Below, in pieces: positions 17,414 through 25,224 of a stretch of DNA of 64,000 bases. The stretch is taken from NCBI RefSeq assembly GCF_015354735.1, contig NZ_JACEFJ010000003.1:1-64000 (forward strand), written 5' to 3'. The notes below the pieces were generated by a model that worked only from the letters and a program-made list of their open reading frames with translations, did no database searches and was not told where the DNA came from. The position numbers and the translations under genes are program-made. The DNA is from Pararhodonellum marinum. GTDB taxonomy: Bacteria > Bacteroidota > Bacteroidia > Cytophagales > Cyclobacteriaceae. Position 1 is the first letter of the stretch; every line of letters begins with the position of its first letter.

Positions 17414-18911
17414 GAACAAGCGTTACATCCTGTCCATAGACCAGGGAACAAGCAGTACCAAGGCCATTGTATTTGATGGTTCGTCCAATCTGATATGTAA
17501 GTCCACCGTGGCTTTGGATGCTTTTTACTTAAGGGATGGTTTTGTAGAACAGGATCCAGAGGGAATTTTTGACAATGTTTTGCAGGCCGTCGAGGATTGC
17601 TTGGATAAGTTTGCCGGATTAGGCTTTGACAAAGCGGATTTGGCATGCGTTGGCATATCCAACCAAAGGGAGACTTTTGTGATTTGGGATCAATCGGGTA
17701 AGGCTTTGCACCATGCCGTTTCATGGCAATGCAAGAGATCCATTGAAATATGCGATAGGTTAAAGAAAAATAAAACCTTACCAGACAAAATAAAGGGGAA
17801 AACCGGACTGATCATAGATCCGTATTTTTCTGGAACCAAACTCATCTGGCTCAATGAAAATATTGAAAAAGTGAAGAAGGCCATTGAAGGAGGGGATGCC
17901 TATTTCGGCACAGTAGATACCTGGTTGCTGTACAGGCTAACAGAAGGGAGGTCCTATTACACCGATTACACCAATGCATCCCGGACCCTGTTTTTCAATC
18001 TCCATTCCTTGAAATGGGATAAGGAGTTGTTGGAGGCTTTTGGTTTAGAAAAACTCCATCTTCCTGATCCCAAGCCTTCTTCTTTTTCTTTTGGAGAGAC
18101 AAATTTCAAAGGCTTACTTGATTTCCCATTACCCATTACCAGCATGATTGGGGATTCCCATGCAGCCGCCTTTGGAGAGGGATGCTTCAGTCCAGGTACA
18201 GCCAAGGCCACTTTGGGTACCGGTTGTTCTATTTTGATGAATATTGGATCAGCCTTCAAAGCCTCTGAACATGGCATGGTTACCACCATTTGTTGGAGTA
18301 CCCGCGAAAGGGTTGATTTTGCATTGGAAGGCATTGTTGTAAGTTGTGGAGCCACGCTGGAGTGGATTAAAAATGAATTGGGGCTATTTTCGGAAAGTCA
18401 TGAAACGGAAAAAATTGCCCAATCCGTTTCAGATAATGGGGGAGTGTATCTTGTCCCTGCATTCAGTGGGCTTGGGGCACCTCACTGGCAGATGGGTCGG
18501 AAAGCGGCCATTTCCGGACTCACATTCTCAAGCACCAAAAACCATATTGTACGGGCGGCACTGGAGTCAATACCCTACCAAATTAAAGATATCATTCAAT
18601 CCATGGAAAGAGATGCAGGTGTTGGCTTGAATGAGATTATGGTAGATGGAGGTGTCAGTTCAAATAAATTTGTTTTGGATTTTCTGAGTACGATTCTCGA
18701 TAAACCGGTAAAAACCTTGGTCATCCTTGATATTTCCGCTCTTGGGGCGGCACTGTTGGCAGGTCTGGAGTTTGGGATTTTCAAAGATTTGGAATCCCTA
18801 AAGGGACTTACCCAAGCTAAAGAGGTGATCAACCCTCAATATTTTCAGGATCAAATGAACAGTTGGTATCAGGGTTGGAAAGAAGTCATCAAAAACCAAA
18901 AGCAATTCTAA
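17406..18911 (+). CDS. FGGY-family sugar kinase (glycerol-kinase-like), probable apulose kinase
   Basis: The 501-aa protein begins YILSIDQGTSSTKAIVFDG, the ATP-phosphate motif of FGGY kinases, and keeps the central SNQRET and C-terminal VDGGVSSNKFVLDF motifs. I start it at the ATG at 17406, which overlaps the permease stop by 8 bases; a longer frame from 17355 lies wholly within permease coding sequence. It resembles glycerol kinase most, but the operon carries no glycerol-3-phosphate dehydrogenase. Between an isomerase and a transketolase, phosphorylation of a ketose (apulose to apulose 4-phosphate) fits best. Family assignment is firm; substrate is inferred. Confidence 0.85.
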   Translation: MGKNKRYILSIDQGTSSTKAIVFDGSSNLICKSTVALDAFYLRDGFVEQDPEGIFDNVLQAVEDCLDKFAGLGFDKADLACVGISNQRETFVIWDQSGKALHHAVSWQCKRSIEICDRLKKNKTLPDKIKGKTGLIIDPYFSGTKLIWLNENIEKVKKAIEGGDAYFGTVDTWLLYRLTEGRSYYTDYTNASRTLFFNLHSLKWDKELLEAFGLEKLHLPDPKPSSFSFGETNFKGLLDFPLPITSMIGDSHAAAFGEGCFSPGTAKATLGTGCSILMNIGSAFKASEHGMVTTICWSTRERVDFALEGIVVSCGATLEWIKNELGLFSESHETEKIAQSVSDNGGVYLVPAFSGLGAPHWQMGRKAAISGLTFSSTKNHIVRAALESIPYQIKDIIQSMERDAGVGLNEIMVDGGVSSNKFVLDFLSTILDKPVKTLVILDISALGAALLAGLEFGIFKDLESLKGLTQAKEVINPQYFQDQMNSWYQGWKEVIKNQKQF

Positions 18912-18966
18912 CTGACTCTTGGCAAAAAGGCATAAGAAAACATGAATCGATTTAAAGCATAAATCT

Positions 18967-19737
18967 ATGGATCTTTTACCCAATCAAAGGAGAGAAAAAA
19001 TAATTGAAATGCTCAAAGAAGATGGTTCTGCGAAAGTGACTACGCTTTCCAAACTATTTAAAGTTACGGATGTGACCATCAGGCAGGATCTTGAAAAGTT
19101 GGAAAAAAGCGGACTGGTAAAAAGGGAACATGGTGGGGTATTTCTAAAGAATATCGAGGATCAGGTAAAGAACCTTTCTTTGGCCAATCAGGATAATTTG
19201 GATAAGAAAGAATTGATTGCCATAAAATGTCTTGATTATATAGAAAGCGGAGACACCATAATCCTCGATTCAGGATCCACCACCACTGAAATTGCAAAAA
19301 AATTAAGAGGCTTTAAGAACCTCACGGTCATCACCAACGCCTTAAACATTGCGATTATTTTGGGTGCGGAGCCGCACATCGATGTGGTGATGACAGGAGG
19401 GGAGTTCAAGCCACCTACCTTATCCCTTACCGGCCAAAAGGCTGCGGAGTTTTTCGAGGGATTGTACGTGCAGAAATTGTTTTTGGCTACTGCCGGCATT
19501 TCTTTGAAGGCAGGACTGACTTATCCCAGCATCAGTGACCTTGTGGTAAAAAAAGCGATGATCGATGCTGCCGAACAGACTTTTTTGGTGGCAGACTCAA
19601 CCAAATTTGGAAAAAGCTCCTTTGCTAGCCTAGGGGCTTTGTCTTTGATTGATTACATCATTACCGACGCAATGATTGAATCCAAATACAAAAAAGTGTT
19701 TGAGGAGAATGAGATTGAATTGATTTTAGCGGAATAG
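18967..19737 (+). CDS. DeoR-family transcriptional regulator of the sugar operon
   Basis: The 256-aa protein has the DeoR HTH at residues 5-58 (RREKIIEMLKEDGSAKVTTL, then TIRQDLEKLEKSGLVKREHGG) and an effector domain with SGDTIILDSGSTTTEIA, the phosphosugar-binding region of the family. It starts 55 bp after the kinase and ends the operon. DeoR proteins usually repress nearby sugar genes until a phosphorylated sugar binds, so the ligand here may be the kinase product. No operator could be fixed. Confidence 0.85.
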   Translation: MDLLPNQRREKIIEMLKEDGSAKVTTLSKLFKVTDVTIRQDLEKLEKSGLVKREHGGVFLKNIEDQVKNLSLANQDNLDKKELIAIKCLDYIESGDTIILDSGSTTTEIAKKLRGFKNLTVITNALNIAIILGAEPHIDVVMTGGEFKPPTLSLTGQKAAEFFEGLYVQKLFLATAGISLKAGLTYPSISDLVVKKAMIDAAEQTFLVADSTKFGKSSFASLGALSLIDYIITDAMIESKYKKVFEENEIELILAE

Positions 19738-19814
19738 CTGAATTATGGCGAGGCCATTGGTTATAGAACGCCGATAACGTGGATTTTGAAGGTGGTTACG
19801 GACAACATTTCTAT

Positions 19815-19917
19815 TTCGTCCTGCTGATCCCAAAGGCTTTCAGGAAAAGCCGCCTTGAGGTCGGATAGGCATCACTCCGTAATTTGGAAGATCTTTCACT
19901 CTCATTCCAATCAGGGT
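19815..19917. repeat. Degenerate copy of dispersed repeat A
   Basis: CGTCCTGCTGATCCC, AAGCCGCCTTGAGGTCGGAT, then AGGCATCACTCCGTAAT follow the order of repeat A with many substitutions, and the right end has decayed. It is the first repeat past the sugar operon. The 966-bp gap 19738-20703 also holds repeat C copy 1, repeat B copy 5 and an att-like site, and no credible gene. Confidence 0.5.
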
Positions 19918-19965
19918 AAAAATTCAGATTAATTTTAATTAGATAGAATACCAATGTTTAAATAG

Positions 19966-20174
19966 AATGGTTATCCGAGTCTTTACCACTAACCCAATAT
20001 TCTTCTTCAAAAGGGTCAGAAGTCCGAAGTTGGAAGTCACGCGTTTAGTCGGGCAGGCCCACCTATAGTCGGGCAGGCCCGCCTGTCGTCGGACAGGGAG
20101 GAACGGAACATTTCAGTTTGGAGGCGATAATTGTATTGAATCACCATTTTACTGGCATCCTTGCGTACATACAT
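19966..20174. repeat. Dispersed repeat C, copy 1, carrying palindromic modules
   Basis: The left part (ATGGTTATCCG, AACCCAATATTCTTCTTCAA) and the right part (CATTTCAGTTTG, TTGCGTACATACAT) match the copy at 29165-29445. Between them this copy has three GC-rich units (GTCGGGCAGGCCCACC and two like it, 20049-20100), which copy 2 lacks. Confidence 0.65.
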
Positions 20175-20218
20175 ATTAAATAGTTTGCTTAAATATTTAT
20201 TTAATTCTTTATTCAAAA

Positions 20219-20310
20219 TTCAACAATCGTAAATCGAAAATCCTAAATCTCCTTGTGGCTTAGTGTCTTTGTGGCAAAAATCTTCGAGTTTTGGGAAACC
20301 ACAAAGGTTT
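20219..20310. repeat. Dispersed repeat B, copy 5
   Basis: It contains ATCGTAAATCGAAAATCCTA, CTTAGTGTCTTTGTGGCAAA and the hairpin region TTCGAGTTTTGGGAAACCAC. The hairpin is less perfect than in other copies. It runs directly into the mnmE-like 18-bp site at 20309. Confidence 0.65.
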
Positions 20311-20326
20311 ACTTTCGGATGCAGAA
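20309..20326. other. 18-bp copy of the mnmE 3' end (possible attachment site)
   Basis: TTACTTTCGGATGCAGAA matches the last 18 bases of mnmE on the + strand (22567-22584, TTACTTTCCGATGCAGAA) with one mismatch and in the same orientation. SGI1-type islands are known to insert at the last 18 bp of mnmE (trmE/thdF), leaving such a copy at the far end. No integrase is present between the two sites. Confidence 0.5.
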
Positions 20327-20572
20327 AGTAAAGACACTTGATAGTCAGTATGTTAAGGTTATTTCGGTGCAAATACGGTACAAAAATCCATAGAAAGGCT
20401 GATTTTGTAGGGTTATTTTCATTCTTGGCTCCGAACTTTAGCACCCTTTTCACAGATTTTGCCAAAATATGACCAAATTTGCTTAAGACTTCACATTGCC
20501 ATTATTAACTTAAATAAACACTTGAAGACTTACAATATGATCCGCAAACATATGATGCATGAGTGGGCGGAC

Positions 20573-20590
20573 GAGTTTTGTTAAAAACTC
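20573..20590. other. Short inverted repeat between repeat B and the lipoprotein gene
   Basis: GAGTTTT and AAAAACTC pair around a short loop. No T-run follows, so it is not a standard terminator. It lies 114 bp before the lipoprotein gene, in sequence without other recognisable content. Confidence 0.25.
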
Positions 20591-20703
20591 AACAGAAGAT
20601 GCTTTGATTTAAAGGTCTTTGACAGGCTCATCATTGCTACAATTTATCCTACTGGCAAGATTTGGGATATTGATATAAGTGAAATTTATTTTTAAATTCA
20701 TCT

Positions 20704-21279
20704 ATGAGAAAAATTGCATTTCTTTTGATCCTTGTTTTATTCTCCTTCATTGGGTGTATGGAAGAAGAAAAACCGCTAACTCATCCATATGGCATATATG
20801 AAGTTGAATCCATGGTTTCTTCTATTCCGGTAGATTTCACCAATTCTGGAGAACAGATCACCGAGCATGTTGCTAATTTTTCATGGTGTGGTACCAGTGA
20901 ATTTTCCATAGTATGGCGTCTGAATAAGCAAACTCCTGTAATGGATTTCAATACATTCATGTTCTGGGATCGGGTGGATGAAATTACAAATGAGAGAGAA
21001 ATTTTTAGGGGATGTGGGTTAACACGGAGGATTGTAGATCTGAAAGAAGATGGTGAGCTGGGATTGAAATTTTTCGGTAATGAAGGAATTTTTTCAGATG
21101 ACCCAAAAAGACTTCTTCATCAATTCGAAATAAAAAGTTTAGCATATTTTCCTGAGGATAAATCCATTCGTATGGAGACTTACCAGCGGTTGTATGACTT
21201 TTTTTCCGAAGAATATGTTGAAACTGAAATCACATACCTGTTTTCCTATGCGGGGCCTGTTTTTGTATTATCAAATTAG
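20704..21279 (+). CDS. Hypothetical lipoprotein, 191 aa
   Basis: The start MRKIAFLLILVLFSFIGC is a lipoprotein signal with Cys18, followed by acidic residues (MEEEK), which in Bacteroidota can favour surface display. The mature domain, about 170 residues, has beta-strand character and no motif I know. It stands alone between repeat clusters and between the two mnmE-end copies, so it is the only protein gene of a possible small insertion (20327-22566). The function is unknown. Confidence 0.65.
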   Translation: MRKIAFLLILVLFSFIGCMEEEKPLTHPYGIYEVESMVSSIPVDFTNSGEQITEHVANFSWCGTSEFSIVWRLNKQTPVMDFNTFMFWDRVDEITNEREIFRGCGLTRRIVDLKEDGELGLKFFGNEGIFSDDPKRLLHQFEIKSLAYFPEDKSIRMETYQRLYDFFSEEYVETEITYLFSYAGPVFVLSN

Positions 21280-21451
21280 TCAATTCAAAAATCATCCGTT
21301 TCCGGGTGGTCTTACCTCCAATAACAACGCTGAGCGCTGTCGATGTGGTAAATCTCAAATTAAGAATAGCTGCAATCTTGCCGGCGATCTAAATTTGCGG
21401 TGACGGTGATGGGGGCGTGATTTCTCCAAACAAGGATTGATCAATCTATGG

Positions 21452-21707
21452 CGTCATGCTGATCCTGCCAAAGCCCGCCTTCGGTCGGACAGGCCCGCCC
21501 AAAGGTCGGACAGGCCCGCCCAAAGGTCGGACAGGCCCGCCCAAAGGTCGGACAGGCCCGCCCAAAGGTCGGTAGGCCTACCTTATGGTCGGGCAAGCCC
21601 GCCCAAAGGTCGGACAGGCCCACCATAAGGTCGGGCAGGCATCTCTCCGGAAATACGGAGAACTTTCGCTCCGAAAGACGAAGACCCTTCGGCAAGCTCA
21701 GGGTGAC
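21452..21707. repeat. Dispersed repeat A, copy 4, with a 21-bp tandem array
   Basis: Between CGTCATGCTGATCCTG (21452) and GCTCAGGGTGACG (to 21707) lie eight to nine units of 21 bp (about 21477-21640). The basic unit is CCCGCCCAAAGGTCGGACAGG; one unit is CCTACCTTATGGTCGGGCAAG, and another ends in GGTAGG. The first units are nearly identical. Because 21 is a multiple of 3, both strands stay open as a repetitive pseudo-protein. The gap 21280-22566 has no gene. Confidence 0.85.
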
Positions 21708-21754
21708 GGTGATGGGGGCGTGATTTCTTCAGACAAGGATTGATCTATCTATGG

Positions 21755-21928
21755 CGTCATGCTGAGCCTGCCGAAGCCCGCCTTCGGTAGGGCAGGCCTA
21801 CCTTATGGTCGGTAGGCCTACCTTATGGTCGGGCAGGCCCGCCCAAAGGTCGGGCAGGCATCTCTCCCGAAATACGGAGAAGTATCGCTCCGAAAGAACG
21901 AAGACTCTTCGCTCCGCTCAGAGTGACG
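21755..21928. repeat. Dispersed repeat A, copy 5
   Basis: It runs from CGTCATGCTGAGCCTGCCGA to CTCAGAGTGACG, with about four modules inside, two of them of the GGTAGGCCTACCTTATGGTC type. It is one of four copies in direct tandem (21452-22326). Confidence 0.8.
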
Positions 21929-21973
21929 ACAATTGGGGCGAGTACTTATAACCAAGGGAGGATCTATTTATGG

Positions 21974-22106
21974 CGTCATGCTGAGCCTGCCGAAGCCCGC
22001 CTTCGGTCGTGCAGGCCCGACCAAATGTCGGACAGGCATCTCTCCGGAAATACGGAGAACTTTCGCTCCGAAAGATCGAAGACCCTTCGCTCCGCTCAGA
22101 GTGACG
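21974..22106. repeat. Dispersed repeat A, copy 6 (shortest)
   Basis: It has the same ends as copy 5 but only about two modules, so it shows the nearly unexpanded form of the element. It is separated from copies 5 and 7 by a shared spacer with ATAACCAAGGGAGGATCTAT. Confidence 0.8.
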
Positions 22107-22151
22107 ACAATTGGGGCGAGTCCTTATAACCAAGGGAGGATCTATCTATAG

Positions 22152-22366
22152 CGTCATGCTGAGCCTGCCGAAGCCCGCCCAAAGGTCGGGCAGGCCCACC
22201 ATAAGGTCGGTAGGCCTACCTTATGGTCGGGCAGGCCCGCCCAAATGTCGGACAGGCATCTCTCCGGATATACGGAGGAGTTTCGCTCTGAAAGAACGAA
22301 GACTCTTCGCTCCGCTCAGAGTGACGGTAAATGAGAATGTTATGCTTCGCTCCGCTCGGAGTGACG
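22152..22366. repeat. Dispersed repeat A, copy 7, with satellite hairpin
   Basis: It runs from CGTCATGCTGAGCCTGCCGA to CTCAGAGTGACG (22326), followed by the satellite GTTATGCT to GGAGTGACG. It has about four modules of both types. It is last of the tandem group before mnmE. Confidence 0.8.
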
Positions 22367-22381
22367 GTAATTGCGGAGTAA

Positions 22382-22566
22382 AAAATCCGTGTGCATTCGT
22401 GCATTCGTGGCAAAAAACCTTCGAGGTTTGGGAAACCTCAAAGGTTAAGATCTGAGTGAATCAGCTCAACCAGCATCATCAGCGTGCCATTTTCTTAATT
22501 ACAAACCTTTGTGCCTTAGCGCCTTTGTGGCAAAGAAACCCTCGAGGCTTGGGAAACCTCAAAGGT
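22382..22566. repeat. Dispersed repeat B, copies 6 and 7 with linker; probable mnmE terminator
   Basis: Copy 6 (hairpin AACCTTCGAGGTTTGGGAAA, then CCTCAAAGGTT) is joined by the ATCAGCGTGCCATTTTCTTA linker to copy 7. The copy 7 hairpin (AAACCCTCGAGGCTTGGGAA, then ACCTCAAAGGTTT, about 22536-22568) touches the mnmE stop codon, so it probably ends mnmE transcripts, which read leftwards. Confidence 0.7.
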
Positions 22567-23949
22567 TTACTTTCCGATGCAGAACTTGCTGAAGATATTG
22601 GCCAACAGGTCATCTGTCGTGATCTCACCTGTGATTTCACCCAGGTAGTGCAAGGACCTGCGGATATCCATGGCCATAAAATCATTGCTGATCTGATTGT
22701 CCAGCCCTTCGAGTACATCAAGCAGAGACTGACGGGTTTTGATCAGGGAATCGTAATGGCGGATATTGGTTACGATGGTGTTGCCGGTCCTGAATTGGTC
22801 CAGGTTGACCAGTTCCAAGATCCGGTCTTTGAGCAGGTCCAGGTTTTCTTTTTTACCGGCAGAGATAAAAATGGTATCGGGATGCTTGGCTTTTAAGGCT
22901 TTGACAAATACGGGATCTGCTTTGTCAATTTTGTTGGCCACTTTCAGAAAGGGCACACCCAGCGCTTCCAACTTGAGGATGTCCCTGTTGATTTCTTCCA
23001 TATCTGTATCGCCCAGATCAAAAAGGTAAAGGATCAATGAAGCTGTCTTCATCTTTTCCTGCGTCCTGCTCACACCGATGGATTCGATCACATCGGTGGT
23101 TTCCCGTAGTCCGGCGGTATCAATAAACCTGAAGATAACCCCTCCGATGTTGATTTCATCTTCGATAAAATCCCGGGTCGTTCCCGCGATTTCGGAGACA
23201 ATGGCCTTTTCTTCATTCAGCAAGGCATTGAGTAGGGTGGACTTGCCGGCATTGGGTTTTCCGGCGATGACGGTTGGAACGCCGTTTTTGATCACATTGC
23301 CCAAGTCAAAACTGGAAATCAGTTCTTCTACCACCCGCATCAGCTTTTCCACCAAAACCCTCAAATCACTTCTGCTGGCGAATTCCACATCTTCTTCTCC
23401 AAAATCCAGTTCCAGTTCAATCATAGAAGCAAAGTGGATCAGCTCGGTGCGCAGCTTGGCGATCTCCCCGCTGAAGCCTCCCCGCATCTGATGGATGGCA
23501 GCCTGATGGGAAGTCTCGGAATCGGAATGGATCAGATCAGCTACCGCTTCCGCCTGGGCCAGATCAAACTGCCCATTTAAAAAGGCCCTTTGGGTAAATT
23601 CCCCCGGTTTGGCAGGCCTTGCCCCATGACGGATCAATAACTTGATGACCTGATTGACAATGTAGGAGGAACCATGCGTGGAGATTTCCACCACATTTTC
23701 CTTGGTAAAGGATTTGGGTGCAATAAAAAGTGAAACGAGCACCTCATCAATGATTCTTTCCTCGTCCCGAATGGTACCGAAATGGATGGTATGACTTTGC
23801 TGGTTTGTGAGGTCTTTGCCGTAAAAAATGGCATTACAAATGTGGATGGCCTCTTGCCCGGACAAGCGGATCACCGCAATGGCGCCCACCCCTTGGGGTG
23901 TAGCCAAGGCCACAATGGTATCTGCTTTTTCAGCAAGGGAAAAACTCAT
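22567..23949 (-). CDS. mnmE: tRNA modification GTPase MnmE (TrmE)
   Basis: MnmE works with MnmG to place (carboxymethyl)aminomethyl groups on U34 of certain tRNAs. The 460 aa show the N-terminal formyl-tetrahydrofolate-binding domain ([20 protein letters not shown]), the embedded G domain with GKPNAGKST near residue 229, [10 protein letters not shown] and NKID, and the C-terminal FCIGK motif whose cysteine is characteristic. The stop abuts a repeat B hairpin. The last 18 bp recur at 20309 (see that entry). The gene lies 2 bp behind a thioredoxin gene and may be co-transcribed with it. Confidence 0.96.
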   Translation of the reverse strand: MSFSLAEKADTIVALATPQGVGAIAVIRLSGQEAIHICNAIFYGKDLTNQQSHTIHFGTIRDEERIIDEVLVSLFIAPKSFTKENVVEISTHGSSYIVNQVIKLLIRHGARPAKPGEFTQRAFLNGQFDLAQAEAVADLIHSDSETSHQAAIHQMRGGFSGEIAKLRTELIHFASMIELELDFGEEDVEFASRSDLRVLVEKLMRVVEELISSFDLGNVIKNGVPTVIAGKPNAGKSTLLNALLNEEKAIVSEIAGTTRDFIEDEINIGGVIFRFIDTAGLRETTDVIESIGVSRTQEKMKTASLILYLFDLGDTDMEEINRDILKLEALGVPFLKVANKIDKADPVFVKALKAKHPDTIFISAGKKENLDLLKDRILELVNLDQFRTGNTIVTNIRHYDSLIKTRQSLLDVLEGLDNQISNDFMAMDIRRSLHYLGEITGEITTDDLLANIFSKFCIGK

Positions 23950-23951
23950 GC

Positions 23952-24401
23952 CTATTTGGTAAAATTGTCATAAAGGCTGCTCAGGGCATCCAGAAATGGC
24001 GCTGCTTCCCTATAACCCGGCAGTTGGGTGATGTTCTCCATTTTCGAATCCATGATGACAAAATTGGGGTAGGAGGAGACCCGCATGGTCCTGGCCATGG
24101 TGGCTTCGGTGTATTCCCGTCCTTTGAATTTAAATTTTCTCTGATTGTTCTCGGCGTTCATCTTCACAGCATAAAAGTGCTCGTTGACAAAGGAAACCAC
24201 ATCGGGATCCGTAAAGGTGTTCTTGTCCATCTTTTTGCACCAGCCACACCAGTCTGTGTACACATCCACCAAAATGGTTTTTGGATTTTCTGCATTCAAT
24301 TCCGCAGCTTCTTCAAAAGTAAGCCACTGGATTTTGTCCTGGGCCATTGCCAAATGGCTGCAAGCCCAAAGTAAAAAAACAATCCCTATCGATCTTTTCA
24401 T
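23952..24401 (-). CDS. Exported thioredoxin-like protein
   Basis: The 149-aa protein has a signal peptide ([20 protein letters not shown], cleavage near residue 20) and a thioredoxin fold with the CGWC redox pair at residues 52-55. The fold is completed by the cis-proline segment [11 protein letters not shown]. It resembles thiol:disulfide proteins of the DsbD C-terminal type that reduce periplasmic thiols. There is no membrane partner beside it. It shares a strand with mnmE at a 2-bp gap, although their functions are not linked. Confidence 0.85.
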   Translation of the reverse strand: MKRSIGIVFLLWACSHLAMAQDKIQWLTFEEAAELNAENPKTILVDVYTDWCGWCKKMDKNTFTDPDVVSFVNEHFYAVKMNAENNQRKFKFKGREYTEATMARTMRVSSYPNFVIMDSKMENITQLPGYREAAPFLDALSSLYDNFTK

Positions 24402-24506
24402 AATTCTGTTCGATTTTCAAATTTAACGGTATTACAATTGGACAGGTTCAATATTTCCCCCATAACCATAAACAAAATCTGATCCCAAATTTACACCATC
24501 TAGAAA

Positions 24507-25169
24507 TTATTGCAGGATTAGGATATTGGCAGCGACATCCTTGGACATAAAAATGGTTTTCTTGTTATCCACCAATATTTCCAGCGATCCGTCAAAATCC
24601 ACCTTGTCCAAAACTTTGATTCTTGCCCCGATATAGGCACCCACTTTGTCGAGGTATCTGAGGAAGGCGGCACTGCTGTCTTTCACCGCCACAATCTGAC
24701 CCGTGTCGTTGTTTTTCAGTTCATGCAGCGGCATGCGTGGACGGGCTTTGACATCCCCAAACTCATCCGGTATGGGATCTCCATGTGGATCGTATTTGGG
24801 ATGGCCCAAAAACTCATCCAAGCGCTGAATCAGAATAGGGGATTTTACATGTTCCAGTTCCTCCGCTACCTCATGTACCTCGTCCCAACTGAAGTGTAAT
24901 TTCTCCACCAAAAAGACTTCCCAAAGCCGGTGTTTCCTAATGATCTGAAGGGCCTGTTTGGTGCCCTCCTCCGTGATGTTGACCCCGTAGTATTTTCGGT
25001 AGTCGATGACCTTTTTTTCGGATAGCTTTCTGAGCATGTCACTGACCGAAGCCGGCTTGGTTTTCATCTCATGGGAGAGGTCATTGGTAGACACATTTTT
25101 CTTGCCGCCATCGGATAAGTGGTAGATGCCTTTGAGGTAGTTTTCCTCAGCATAGCTTAGTGAAATCAT
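24507..25169 (-). CDS. DtxR/MntR-family metal-dependent regulator
   Basis: The 220-aa protein has the DtxR HTH at residues 1-65 (YAEENYLKGIYHLSDGGKKN), the helical dimerisation domain with HRLWE and HEVAEELEH as metal-ligand segments, the motif HPKYDPHGDPIP near 125-136, and a FeoA-like SH3 domain from about 148. Family members repress Mn or Fe uptake genes when loaded with metal. The presence of the FeoA domain fits a DtxR/IdeR-like or long MntR type; which metal is sensed cannot be told. No transporter gene adjoins it. A perfect inverted repeat 38 bp upstream (25207-25224) suggests autoregulation. Confidence 0.87.
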   Translation of the reverse strand: MISLSYAEENYLKGIYHLSDGGKKNVSTNDLSHEMKTKPASVSDMLRKLSEKKVIDYRKYYGVNITEEGTKQALQIIRKHRLWEVFLVEKLHFSWDEVHEVAEELEHVKSPILIQRLDEFLGHPKYDPHGDPIPDEFGDVKARPRMPLHELKNNDTGQIVAVKDSSAAFLRYLDKVGAYIGARIKVLDKVDFDGSLEILVDNKKTIFMSKDVAANILILQ

Positions 25170-25195
25170 GAATGGTTAAAAATTGGTTGACTTGG

Positions 25196-25203
25196 CAAAT
25201 ATA
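25196..25203 (-). promoter_or_regulatory. Bacteroidota -7 box before the DtxR-type gene
   Basis: On the minus strand the sequence is TATATTTG, a full match to TAnnTTTG. It lies 27 bp before the ATG and directly beside the inverted repeat at 25207-25224. No clear -33 TTG is seen. Confidence 0.5.
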
Positions 25204-25206
25204 ATA

Positions 25207-25224
25207 TTTTAGATGATACTAAAA
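25207..25224. promoter_or_regulatory. Probable DtxR/MntR-type operator
   Basis: TTTTAG, ATGATA, CTAAAA is a perfect inverted repeat of 18 bp. Its placement, just upstream of the -7 box, would let a bound repressor block RNA polymerase. The TTTAG/CTAAA arms resemble DtxR-family sites. The 309-bp gap 25170-25478 holds nothing else clear. Confidence 0.5.

Noticed and set aside
20541..20588. 15-aa frame MIRKHMMHEWADEFC
   Set aside because: Too short, no context, no second evidence.
21477..21640. Regular array that might be a CRISPR
   Set aside because: The units are contiguous 21-bp repeats without unique spacers, and no cas gene is present in the window.
21437..21695. Open frames across repeat A (for example RSDRPAQ repeats, also at 6363-6677, 9485-9931, 21923-22455)
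   Set aside because: They result from the 21-bp period, a multiple of three, are open on both strands, and have no start context or family resemblance.
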